From Cycas panzhihuaensis (taxonomy: Eukaryota; Cycadophyta), in assembly GCA_023213395.1 (NCBI GenBank), contig CM041465.1, positions 104,849,741-104,913,740 on the forward strand: a DNA stretch of 64,000 nt, written 5' to 3'. The stretch's first letter is position 1, and every line of letters starts with the position of its first letter. Position numbers and translations under genes: made by a program. The notes below the pieces were generated by a model. That model did not search any database, was not told where the DNA came from, and saw only the letters and a list, made by a program, of their open reading frames with translations. Below, one piece after another: positions 20,861 through 32,039 of this stretch.

Positions 20861-21290
20861 AACTTAGATTTTCTAGTTTGAACTAATGCAAGTGTTGAGG
20901 GACTCAATGCAGTATTAATGCAGGGTGGAAAAGTTGTTTCATACAAATCAAGGAAGTTGAAGGAGTATGAAAAGAACTATCTAGTACATGACTTAGAGCT
21001 TGCAGTTGTGATGCATGGACTTAAAGCATGGAGACATTATTTACTGGGAAGGAGATTTGAACTGCATACAAATCACAACAGCCTTTAGTACATTTTCATG
21101 TAGCCATAATTAAATGCTAGGCAATGGAGGTGGATGGAGTGTATGAGTGAGTTTGATTTCCAGTTACGCTACATCAAAAGCAAAGAAAATAAGATAGCTA
21201 GTGCACTCAATTGAAGAAGGCATATTGTTTTAGTAAGTATGCTTAAAACCAATTTACTTAACTATGTTATAAAAGCATGTGAAGAAGATG
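20860..21290 (+). pseudogene. Gypsy RNase H region
   Basis: Broken frames show the Ty3/gypsy RNase [19 protein letters not shown] (first catalytic Asp position now Asn or shifted), [34 protein letters not shown], and a decayed HTNHNSL for the TDHKSL box. These are followed by QWRWMECMSEFDFQLRYI. It joins RT to integrase. Confidence 0.75.
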
Positions 21291-21439
21291 AACTATAAGG
21301 CCAACCCAAAGACATCCTACAACAACAGTAAGATAAGAAAGGTGTGAACGTGAAGCTTCTAAGGAAGTTTGTAAGTTTCAAGATGATGGAGAATGGTGCA
21401 CTAGTATATTAGAAGAGGATTTATGTGCCACATAACTTA

Positions 21440-22130
21440 GAAATAGGAGAATTGATCTTGCATGAAGCTCATGACGTCCCATATGCAAGACACCCAGGTT
21501 ACAACAAAACATATGCAATTATGAAAAGACAATTCTACTAGCCAAGTATGAAGCAAGATGTTGTAAATTTTGTTGCTAAGTGCTTGTCATGTCAAAAAGT
21601 TAAGGCAAAGCACAAGCATCCAACATGATTGCTAGAGCCTTTGGAAATCCTGGAATGGAAGTGGGAAGTAATTACCATGGACTTCATCATAGAATTGTTA
21701 AGGAGTAGTCAACAACATGATGCAATCATGGTTGTTGTAGATAAGTTGACTAAATCTACTCATTTTATTCAAGTTAGTTCTATCAATAATGCATCAGAGG
21801 TGGTTGTTATTTTTATGAAAGAGATTGTTAAATTACATGGTGTACCAAAAACTATTGTGTCAGACAGGGACACTGAGTTTACCTCAAAGTTTTGGAGATC
21901 ACTGTTTCAGGAATTAGGTACAAAATTGAAATTCAGTACAACATACCATCCTGAGTCTAATGGGTAGACTGAGAGAGTAAACCAAGTGTTCGAAGATTTA
22001 CTTAGAATGTATACTATCAAACAATCAACAAACTAGGAGAATTATTTACATTTAGTAGAGCTTTCTTACAACACAATACACTTACCCAGGGGAATGAGTC
22101 TATTTGAGGCACTTTATGGTAGGAATTGCA
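21440..22130 (+). pseudogene. Gypsy integrase
   Basis: An HHCC-like region (LHEAHDVPYARHPGYNKTY, CLSCQKVKAKHKHP) is followed by the core. In the open stretch 21629-21967, the first catalytic Asp is in WEVITMDFI, the second in IVSDRDTEF, and the third acidic position lies in TTYHPESNG then stop-TER. Intact relatives read TAYHPQTDGQTER, so CAG has become TAG. Conserved spacing shows a genuine integrase that has decayed. Confidence 0.87.
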
Positions 22131-22529
22131 ATACACCCTTAAGTTGGGAAAACTTGGAAGACAAGCATATACATTGGGTTTAGAATTGTCATAGGAAATG
22201 GAAAGGTAAGTGACAAAGATAAGGCAACGATTAAAGACAGCTTAGGATCGACAAAAGAGCTATGTGGACTTGAAGCAAACAGTAAAAGACTTCCAAGTTG
22301 GTGATCATGTATTCTTAAGGGTAAGACCTAAACATAGTTCATTTCAATTAGGTGCATGTAAGAAATTAGCACCAAGGTACTATGGCACATTTTATATCCT
22401 TGAGAGGATTGGGCAAGTGGCATAAAAGCTGGCTTTTCACCATATTTACAAGCCCATAATGCTTTTCATAATTCATTATTGAAAATTCATGTGCTAGACT
22501 CAAAGCACATATTAGATTGAACTAACCTT

Positions 22530-22713
22530 GTAGCATGGCCAAGTTTGAATTTTGAAGAAGAATGGGTCAAAATCCTAAATAGTAGAGAGAAGGTGCTGAG
22601 AAATAAAGTCATTAAGTAGATGAAAGTGTTGTGGTAGCACTTGACTCCAAAAGAGGCATCAGTATCCATAGTTAATTACCGGAGGTTGAAATACATCAGG
22701 ATGATGTATCTTT
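22530..22713 (+). pseudogene. Gypsy integrase tail, chromodomain-like
   Basis: Broken frame with WVKILNSREKVLRNKVIK and VKVLW...LTPKEAS, which matches the pattern at the C-terminus of chromovirus integrases (ILDRREKVLRNKxI, VKVLWxxxxxEEATWE). A chromodomain would direct integration to modified chromatin. Only the core pattern is legible. Confidence 0.5.
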
Positions 22714-22726
22714 AAGGGGAGGGGGA

Positions 22727-23069
22727 TGTAACAACCCAACCATGAAGTGACTTGTGACCTAATCTTTATCTTCCTTAGACAAACTATTTCCTGGATTATG
22801 TACATATATAAATTCTTCTTTCTTCCCAACTTTCTATAAATGCAAATATTCTTTATTTCTTTTCATAGTTCATCCTATGTAAGGTGAAAGCCTATTTCAT
22901 GCTCCAGGAGGTGTGAGGGTGCACCATTTTATTTTCTTGTTCATCCTTGTGAGTTGTAAGTTCATTCCATACTCCACTAGGTGTTAGGATGCACCATTTT
23001 ATGTTTCTTAGAATACGTAGTTTGGTTATGATGTGATGTGTTGCATGGTGTTGGATTTTTATTCTAACA
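22727..23069 (+). repeat. Gypsy 3' LTR
   Basis: Starts TGTAACAACCC directly after the purine tract AAGGGGAGGGGGA (22714-22726) and probably ends TTCTAACA at 23069. The 5' LTR is not in the window, so the right end is inferred from the terminal CA. Confidence 0.55.
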
Positions 23070-26000
23070 CTTTGCATATCTTAACCTTTGTTTTGTTGTG
23101 GATTGCATAATATAGAAGCCAACTAGGTTGCCTCTAATGGCCAATATATATGGGGGAGTAAATGATATGAATGAAGCAGGACTAGAGGGGCAGAAATAAA
23201 TGTAAGAGGCAGGTATTAATTATTAAATGCTTATTTGATTTGCTTTGAGGTTTAACTCCAATTGTTCAACATGAGATTTTGTTGAGGATAAATCCACCAA
23301 AGTGAAGAAGGGGTCTTCAATTTCCTGACAAGTGGTGGATCATTGAAAACTGACTCCAAAATAAAGAGTTAGTGAATTTTGAAGTTCAAATGTAAGTTAC
23401 TTCATTGTATTAAGGCTAACCTGCAAGTTTGCAAATGAGTTGATGAGTGGGGCCACTCGATTGCCGAACAGCGAGATTGCAAACAAAGAAATACAAAGTA
23501 CTGCTTGCATGGGTGGGGTTGAGTAAAATACAAAAGTGCGTTGCTCGCAGACCCACAAACAAGCACAAGTATTATTTAACTGATTAAATAGGCGCGAAAA
23601 TGTGCAAACAAAGAAATCTACGACAGATTTTCATAGTTCGAGTTGGTACTCTCTGATTGGTGGATAAATCCACCTCAGATTAACCACATAAAATAATTAA
23701 AAGACAAAGGACCTTTCTTGGAAAATCGAAAAGGTTAGAAGGGAAGGGGGGGTAGATAGGAAGAACGAAGAAGAACTGGGAGAATGAAGAATAGAGCTTT
23801 TGACAAGCAACTTTGTGATGAGCAAGAATTATGCAAGAAGACTGATTTTTCTTCTGTGACCTCAAATTACCAGGCTGAGAAGGTGATGAAGATGGTGGAC
23901 TTGGTTTTGATGGTGTTGCATTTGTAATAACCAGCCTACAAGCGAGTCTATAGTTGAAACATATGACTTCAAAGAGGTTTATCCAAAGTTGGTTGAATGA
24001 GCTAGGATGTTAAGCATGTCTCCCCTATGCTTTAAACTCAACTGAAGTATCTTGGGTAGAGTGTATCTCCCCATTATCGAGTTAGTATTACATGAGCTTG
24101 TTACAACTTGGTTTTAGATTGATTTATATGCTCTTGATGATCACTACCATCCCATGCAGGGGCATTATTGGACTATGTCATGAACGTGTGTGAGAATTAT
24201 AGCTTTGATCTCATTGGACTATTGTTGTTGGTGTAAAACTACAATATTGAGCTAGGATGTTGAGTTGGTTGCTCCCCTATGCTTTGGTTTGACTGAAAGA
24301 ACAAGGATGTTGAGTTAGTTGCTCCCCTTGTTCTTGATTTGCAAGGATATTGAGTTGGTTGCTCCCCTTGACTGTTTATGAGCAAGGATATTGAGTTAGT
24401 TGCTTCCCTTGGCTCTTTGATTTGCAAAGGTGTTGAGTTAGGTGCTCCCCTTGATGATTATTTGATGAACAAGGATGTTGAGTGGTTGTTCCCCTTGGTT
24501 CTAGATTGTCCATTGAGATAATGCCTGTTTTTTTATGGATTCACACTATCATTGAAGGTGTGTTGTGTGGTATGAAACACACAGCCATTAAGATGAGCTG
24601 GTAATGTAAACGCATGCAAGGTTATTGACATGCGAAAAACACAGTGAAGTAGTCCAATAAGATTAATGATGCAAGGATCCATATGTGGTATGAAATTTTT
24701 GATTTTGTCTTGATGTATGACCAAAGTGTGAATAGAAATGAAAGCATGTAGCAGAAAATGAAGTTTACAACAATGGAATAAGATAACTTGGGTTAAATGT
24801 GGCTCCCCTTGTATGTTTTAATGTGCATGGGTTGAGTATAACTCCCTATATCATAGCACAAAAGAGAGATTGTAGCAGCTTAATAGACTTGTAACAATCT
24901 GAAAATAAAGGATTACAATAGTAACTTTAAGGCATCTTTTTATAGGATAGCTTGGGGGGACTGAGTGAAGAGAGAAAGACCAGTACTCTGACATTTATAT
25001 CATGTGCTCCAGCTCAAGAGCACTTTCCTCTACTGGATTGTGAAAGGTTGGGCAGTGAATCCATCAGAAGCAATCTAGTTGGTTGACACCTTTCTTTATC
25101 ATATGTCTAGTTGATTGTCTTATTGATGATTGCAGTGCTTTTTCCAAATGCTACATTTACACATGCTGTTAAAAGTTGAAAACGAAAACTTGTTTATATT
25201 TGTTTGAACAGCTTTGTACCATGGATTTGTCACTTCCATTGGTAAAATAATTCCACTATGCATTTAATGTTTGAAAGCCTTCACAAATTCAAGTGTTCCA
25301 CATAGATCAATGCATGTCTCCTTGGAAGAGTTTGTGGTAGATCCGTTGAGGCAAAATCATGAATACATAAGGCCATGATAGATTAGCATCAAGGAGACTT
25401 TGGGTTGTTACACACTTATCCATGTAAATTCACCAACTCCCCTCATTCATAGTTCCCTTCCTCCTATCAATCCTGTGCATATGCTACTCTCTAGTTTTGC
25501 CCCTAACATGATTCATTATTATGCTCCATCCCTCTTGTTTCTGATATCTCTCTCCCAAATATTTGTCCTTGTATAACTCCCATTATACTGCCTATCCCTC
25601 ACTATCTACCTTTCTCCTAGTAACTCCATAGATGTGGCACTCCACAACCTCAGTCACACTCATAAATAGGAGAGCTTGTTCATCAAAGACCCAAATATCC
25701 AAAGATATACCGATTAATAATATTGAACAATGAATAAGTTTACAATTGTCAAAGTATACATATCAATAACTATGAAGGGTTTTAACTTATGAGAGAGAGA
25801 GTCACCTCCTTTGATAAATAATCATTAATCCCTAATTTATCTATTAATTAGACTCATTATACTTGATGATTCCACATTTTTGGAATCACTCCAAAGACTT
25901 TCATAAAATCTCTTGAAAATATTTCCAAGTGGCTTCCATTTTCTAGAAATGTTCCCTCAACATTTCCAAACAAAAAACAAGTTTTCAGTATGTTTCCAAC

Positions 26001-26634
26001 CAAAAATTTACACTGATGGGGCCTGCATGGCAGGTGGATCCCACCAACTACTAATCCTAACTATTAAGCATTAAAATAAGATACAAAAATTGAAAACATG
26101 ACAAATTTAGTGATTGAAATTGTTTAATTTTCTATGTTTTATGAGAAGAAAATCCCTTGAGCTGTATTGATTTATAGAAACTCTTTGAATGATTGGATTT
26201 TCATTTGTTCCACAGAAATTCCTTTCTAAGTCACCTGTTTTAGCTTGAGAAAAACTTAAGCAGACTCAATAATAGCACTGTGTGAACTGCTCTTCACATG
26301 ATGGAATTGCGTTAAAAATTTGTAGTACGGTGTATAATAAATGACCACCTAAAGACCTAGGTAGACGACAACTGCTGGTAAACAACAGTGGGCTGAAGTG
26401 ACCTTCATAACTTTTCCGAGCAATGATATGATGAAAAATGCTATGTATTCATGTGTTCAGAGTAAAATAAGGTAGAAATAATGGCCATTATCTAATGAAG
26501 ATACCAGGAGAAAATAAAAATCAGACAGGAAAACAAGGAACAAATTACTTCTTCACATGCTTCACTCTTTTCTCATTAACATTTAGAGACAATTGGAAAC
26601 ACAATTGCAATTGATTATCTGGAATCATTCAAAT
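23070..26634. other. Unassigned intergenic sequence downstream of the GET3d gene
   Basis: About 3.6 kb of AT-rich DNA. Apart from the degenerate repeats near 24230-24510 I see no coding frame, LTR, tRNA or other recognisable feature on either strand. Confidence 0.5.
24230..24515. repeat. Degenerate tandem repeats
   Basis: Five or six imperfect copies of a unit around CAAGGATGTTGAGTTGGTTG followed by CTCCCCTTG, spaced roughly 40-60 bp. Weaker echoes lie near 24003 and 24800. No coding potential is apparent. Confidence 0.7.
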
Positions 26635-29600
26635 TTATTTCAGTGTAATCACTAGACTTCTATTATCAAATTTAGCTCCCGTTACCTTCCCTTGCATTCT
26701 TGCAGGCAAAATTATGATCCGCCTTTGGTCCCCTGCTTCCACCAGCAGTTCTGATCCTCCTTTCCACTGCACATTGAATTTGAAATGTTATTCCTATAGA
26801 CAATGAGAGGCACACAAGAGCAGAGAGTATCACAACTTTCCCATGGTTGAAACCACATTCAGAAAGCTAAACTACAAACCTAACCTTCTGATAGGGCAGT
26901 TAAATTTGTTTCCTGGTTTAAGGCATAAATGTGTTTAACTTTCATTTTCTTTATTTTTCAATCTTATATACAGCAAAGGAACGTTGCTGCACACACAAAA
27001 CATTATATTTCAGCCATGTTTGATTTGGGAAGTTCAAAGTAGCATCAATTCTTTGGCCTGATAAGTATTACACCACAGAAGAAACCAAAGCAGTGCATTG
27101 CATTGAATAGAAAGCTTTTTCATCAATAAAAAATAAGAGAGAAAGCCTTTGAGTTCTAAAGATAACTTGCAACATTGTGCAGACTGTTACCCCTGGAAAC
27201 AAACACCAGTGTGACTACCTGAATGTGTCTTTCTTGTGTATCAGAGGAGGGTATTATCCTGGCAAGAACTCATATTGCTACAAAGTATCTTTAGTTTCAT
27301 GAAAAACAAGCGTTCCCATTTTTGCAAAAACATTGGTGTCGAGCATCATAAAAAATATAAACAGAATTTTAAATATCAAAATACATGTTCACATAAGGAG
27401 ATGAAGTATGCACAGACTGGCTGCTCACAGCTGCACGTTCACTTACAGACTCACGGCCTGATTCAGGCAGTGGATGAAATGAATGATTCATTGTGATATC
27501 TCAAAGTTGTAAATTGCTTTTTTTAATGATCTCGAACATAGCTGCCCAAGTTTTGCAGGCCTCTCTGTCATGAAAACTATATTTCGGTGAAACATTAACA
27601 CTAGGAAAGGCAAAGTTCTCCTTTCATGAAGTATGTGCAAACACAATTTGCAGTATCCATTCTGATTTCATTGAGGTGTCTGTTCTCTGCAGTTTCAGAT
27701 GCTACTAGATAGTTCGGGGAGTCAAACAAGATGTACACCATCTTGCTTATATAATCAAACCCATTATCAGATTGTGGCCAAGTTCGAGAAAATTTTCACA
27801 ATGGTGAAGTCATTATAAGATTTATTTCCTTCTGCTTAATGTTTCAGGTTTTAAATAATGCTCTCTGTTATATTCACTGAGTCCTTGTCCTATTTGAGAT
27901 GCTGGTTTTCAAAATGTGAGACGAATGAATGCCTTTAAGTATCCAGTAGTAGATGGACTATTATATGAATGTGATCTTGTTTGCATTCTCGGGTCAATAT
28001 TAAAGAAGTTATTTACATTCCTGCATTGTGATGATGCTAAGGCCATTGCCAGTTTCAATTCTTATTTTAGCATCTGTCACAAAATGTATGATGCAGAAAC
28101 ACATAAAAACTCTGAATTTTATAAATAGAGGGCAGAAAACCTACTTGAGACAGCTTGATTTCTGATTTGTCAAACCCTGGCAAGAAAAGGGTCACACTCC
28201 TCTTGGTCTGATCAAATGTCACTGGAGATAAGGCACTGACATTATTGCTGCGTGTAAACAGTATCTTTGCATCCTCATTCATATCTTGCAGGGCAATGTC
28301 CCAGTGCATGGCAGAATCCATTAACAAAAAAGGAACACGTGCAGTGGCTAGTGGAGAGAACTTCTCTTCTATTGATTGATTTGGTTGTTGATCGGAAGGG
28401 GAAGATCGGTAGAATGCACCTGCTACGTAAGCTCCAGCTTGAATTGCACAACCCCAATATCGTAAAGCAGCATTAACAGACATACAATTACTGGGGTCCA
28501 TTACAAGGTAACAGGCAAACTTCAATGGGTCTGCAAACGTGTTTGAAGATTTCTGCAAAACCCAATGCTAATTTCAGTTGTCTAACGCTGAAGCAATATT
28601 ACACACACAAAAATTATTCAGCTCACTGTAACAGATATAGACCTCCAAAATGCAGTCGACAGCATCCCAAATTTCAGCACTAGTTCGCCCACCAGCTTCC
28701 CCTGTATTGTCTTGCTTTAGGGAAGCTTCTACCAATTTTAGAAATGTAGGTGCCGTAACTCTCCCTGTATCAGTCTTCTCAGCAAGGGTACGGAGATGCC
28801 TTACGTACCATCTAACACAAGGAACTAATCAATTCCCTCCCGAATACATTTTGATTTGGAGCAATTCAATTGCTGCAACATTGCTAGCCAAAAAATAGAA
28901 CCAACAGCTAGCATTACCTTGCTCTCTCTGCTGCGCCAATCATTCTCAAAGTTTCTTCACTGCTAATTCCATCATAAACAATCAAATCGAACTCCCTATA
29001 TGGTTCCTTCGTTTTGGTTTCTATTCTCCCAACAAATCTTATCAACCTCTCTAGTGCACCAATTGCTAAAATTGAGTCCATCCCTGGGAGCACTCCGAGT
29101 TCCTCACCCACTACCTATTGTACAAAAAAGATGGATGAGCACGCTTAAAATGATGAAATAGCCTAATGAATTTAGGTTAAATTGATCAAAATATTCCTTT
29201 AAGCATCCAAGCTTTTCGGGCTGTATGTCTCATTTACAGAAGAACAAGCTTAATGGTGATTATTTCTCATTTACCAAAAAGGTAGAATAGTGCTTAAGCC
29301 TGCTAAATGAATGCTGGTATTTTACTACCTCACCAAGAGCACCTTGGCTGAAATTTAGCCTGTCATCTGCCTTCTTTAAGCGAGAAAGGGGTTCAAGAAG
29401 CATCTACATGCATTCACATAGTGCCAAGTTAGGATTAGGTCTCCACAACGTGCTTTTGCTAACAATCAAACTTTCAAATGGCTCTTCCCAAGAAAACCAG
29501 ATCTAGAAGCAGAATGGAGAGGTTGATGACAAACCTTGGTGGATTCCAGTCGAACAGCATGCAGGGTGTCATTCCATATAGGAGTAATAATGTTCCCTAT

Positions 29601-30781
29601 CTTTTGGCCAAGCATAAATTCAGCAGTTGGGTCCTGGGACTGTATTACAAGGCAGGTTCGCAAGCCCATCCTCGCATAGTACTGTATAATCATGGTCAAC
29701 TAGTTTACTCTAAGCTGGTTTAAAACCAAAACAAACAACACGAAACATCCATTCCTCTAAATGTCACTTTCTGTATTCATCCTGTTGCTGGAACACCACT
29801 TTCTTACCCCATTCTGTATTGCCTTTCTAAGATGTTAAAAAGATCTCAATCTCAACACATTGAGAACTAGGGATTCAATAGTTTCTGCCATCAGATGACC
29901 TATTTATAGCTTGTTGTGTTCACATAATTCTTCGAAGAACTAAGCTTCAACCTAATAAAAGGACTCCATCTATTCACGAGCAATTTGGTTGTTTCCGGAT
30001 ACTAGATATAAGAACTTGGCAGGCTTTGCACAACGTATGAAAACGAAGAATCCTGCATACTCCTACTAATTTGGAAACGCTGAAATATATCCTAAAACCC
30101 CAGATTGCAAGAGAGAAGAGACTGAAAGAAACGGGATATGCATTAAAGAATAGTCAAGGCAATTTCACCGTGAAAGCCTTAGCTGCAAGGGTGCAATTGG
30201 TTGCAGGTCCTTTGGGTGTGGGTGCATTATGCGGGTTGCAGCTCGTTTCCTTTGGAGAGCAGCATGTCGCACTAAAATGTGGGTGCAGCAGGTATAGGCA
30301 CAGCCAACAGAGGGCAGAAGAACTCGTGGAACTTAAGTAGAAAGCGCCCTTAGACCCCAGACATGGACTAATTCTACATACACTTGCAGCTTGCCACGGT
30401 GTCAATGCACACTGTTGACCATCTCAGCCGATGAGGATAAAATTGACACCAACATCATCGGCCCGGAAACAACATTTGCATTGGACAAGCATGCCAAAAC
30501 AAGCCACTGAAACTTGTGCTTCGAAAAAAATAGAAAGCCCATAGAAGAGGAGGGTGTGAGAGAACCTGAGCAGCAAGGAGGGCGCAGGCCGTTTTGCCTG
30601 CCCCACCTTTGCCAACAAATGTCACCAATTTGGTAGGTTTCTCTTCGGCTCTAATTCGTACAAGCTTCCTTCCGCTTTGACCGTTTCTCCAAAGTCCTGT
30701 AGGCGCCTGAATGGAAGGAAAATTCCACCGGTAACCATGCGATAAATTGAATGAAATTTTGGAGTTTAGAGGAGATGGCAT
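26635..30781 (-). CDS. GET3D: GET3d-like (ArsA-type) P-loop ATPase with C-terminal alpha-crystallin-like domain, chloroplast-targeted
   Basis: Seven coding exons on the minus strand: 30566-30781, 29535-29681, 29329-29403, 28918-29114, 28643-28811, 28145-28552 and 26635-26766. All introns have GT/AG ends with matching phases, giving 447 residues, close to the length I recall for the Arabidopsis homologue At1g26090. Residues 1-47 look like a plastid transit peptide (Ser/Arg-rich, few acids). The deviant Walker A loop GKGGAGKT starts near residue 57; [26 protein letters not shown] and [18 protein letters not shown] follow, typical of the Get3/ArsA fold. The C-terminus ([36 protein letters not shown]) matches the alpha-crystallin/HSP20-like domain that defines GET3d. 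Get3 proteins use ATP to chaperone hydrophobic clients; the client of GET3d is not settled. Divergent from the gene at 32040. No break seen. Confidence 0.92.
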
Positions 30782-31128
30782 CGTTCACTTTTGCCCTTGG
30801 GCTAGTAGAATTTGGGTTTCTCTTTCTTCCTCTTTGTCTGTCCTAGACTAGCCGGCCTAGGTTCTAACGCTCTTAGAAGGCCAATTGACAAAGAAAACAC
30901 CCTACAAGTTTTACAGCGGGGTCCCATGGAGGGGGTCTGGGCTGCTTATATTGCGGTGCAGGGGTTCCATACACCATAATGAGAGCCGCTTCTAATAAAT
31001 TAATTTTAGCGAAGACAAATAAGAAGGGGCTGGATTGAGCGGTAAGAGGATCAATGTACGATTTTTTACATGGCTTCTAATCTGGTATTCCACTTGAATT
31101 ACGATAATAATTTTTAAAACTGTAGATG

Positions 31129-31712
31129 AAATAATTTTATGAGATCAATTTAAATTAATATATTAAATACTAATAAAAATTATATATTTGTGTGGAACTT
31201 AGATTTTAACAGATTTTTAAAAATTCGACACAAAAATTGTAAAAAAACCACTACAATTTCTGCGGAGCCCCCTGCAATAATTTTATGAGATCAATTTAAA
31301 TTAATATATTAAATACTAATAAAAATTATATATTTGTGTGGAACTTAGATTTTAACAGATTTTTAAAAATTCGACACAAAAATTGTAAAAAAACCACTAC
31401 AATTTCTGCGGAGCCCCCTGCAATAATTTTATGAGATCAATTTAAATTAATATATTAAATACTAATAAAAATTATATATTTGTGTGGAACTTAGATTTTA
31501 ACAGATTTTTAAAAATTCGACACAAAAATTGTAAAAAAACCACTACAATTTCTGCGGAGCCCCCTGCAATAATTTTATGAGATCAATTTAAATTAATATA
31601 TTAAATACTAATAAAAATTATATATTTGTGTGGAACTTAGATTTTAACAGATTTTTAAAAATTCGACACAAAAATTGTAAAAAAACCACTACAATTTCTG
31701 CGGAGCCCCCTG
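31129..31712. repeat. Four identical 146-bp tandem units
   Basis: Units start at 31129, 31275, 31421 and 31567 and fill exactly 584 bp. By eye they are identical. Each is AT-rich and ends in the GC-rich block CTGCGGAGCCCCCTG. No coding frame runs through. Lies between two divergent genes. Confidence 0.95.
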
Positions 31713-31775
31713 CATGCATGGGACCAGGACGTTACCGGAGCCCCTTCATGCATGCATGGGACCAGGACCTTACCA
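31706..31775. repeat. Two imperfect 38-bp repeats
   Basis: GCATGGGACCAGGAC followed by a TTACC block occurs twice with a period of 38 bp. The copies start with a GGAGCCCC block shared with the end of the 146-bp unit. Confidence 0.8.
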
Positions 31776-32039
31776 GATTTTCTTAATGATTCTTTTTATT
31801 TTTTATTTATATGTATATTTATCTGTGTGTTTGCGCATAGTCAAACTACTTATCCACGCCCCCTTCTCAATTCCCTTCACAATATTCCTTGCATTCATCG
31901 CCTACGTTACCTTCAAATTTTCCTCTTCTCCTTCCCTTTTTTTTTTTGGTTAATCTGAGCTTTGATACTTCCGGTGTTCTTCGCTGGGATTTCCTCCACA
32001 GCCCCCAAATCGCTGCTCCTACCTCGAGAATCGTCCTCT

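Larger units (their letters stand above)
7237..23069 (+). mobile_element. Decayed Ty3/gypsy element, split by two insertions
   Basis: Host element of the nested cluster, present as about 7237-7667, 12334-12560 and 19735-23069. The three parts read on in one frame: a CCHC-like Gag tail, a retropepsin, then RT, RNase H, integrase and a chromodomain-like tail, followed by a purine tract and a 3' LTR. The 5' LTR and most of Gag are missing from the window. Many in-frame TAG codons stand where CAG (Gln) is expected, as in NG-stop-TER of the integrase, a pattern expected from deamination of methylated cytosine. The left limit is approximate. Confidence 0.85.
30782..32039. promoter_or_regulatory. 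Divergent intergenic promoter region
   Basis: 1258 bp between the start codons of the GET3d-like gene (minus) and the propeller gene (plus). It includes the four-unit 146-bp array and, right of it, two 38-bp imperfect repeats and an AT-rich stretch near 31795-31830 with TATA-like sequence (TTTATATGTATATTTA) that could serve the plus-strand gene. A pyrimidine-rich stretch at 31858-31950 fits a plant 5' leader. Promoter roles are inferred from position. Confidence 0.5.

Noticed and set aside
27236-27496. Plus-strand open frame of 86 codons within the last intron of the GET3d-like gene
   Set aside because: Antisense to the gene, low-complexity composition and no recognisable motif.
31962-32039. 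N-terminal extension of the propeller protein from 31962
   Set aside because: The codon at 31962 is TTG, not ATG; the first ATG in frame is at 32040 and precedes a good signal sequence.
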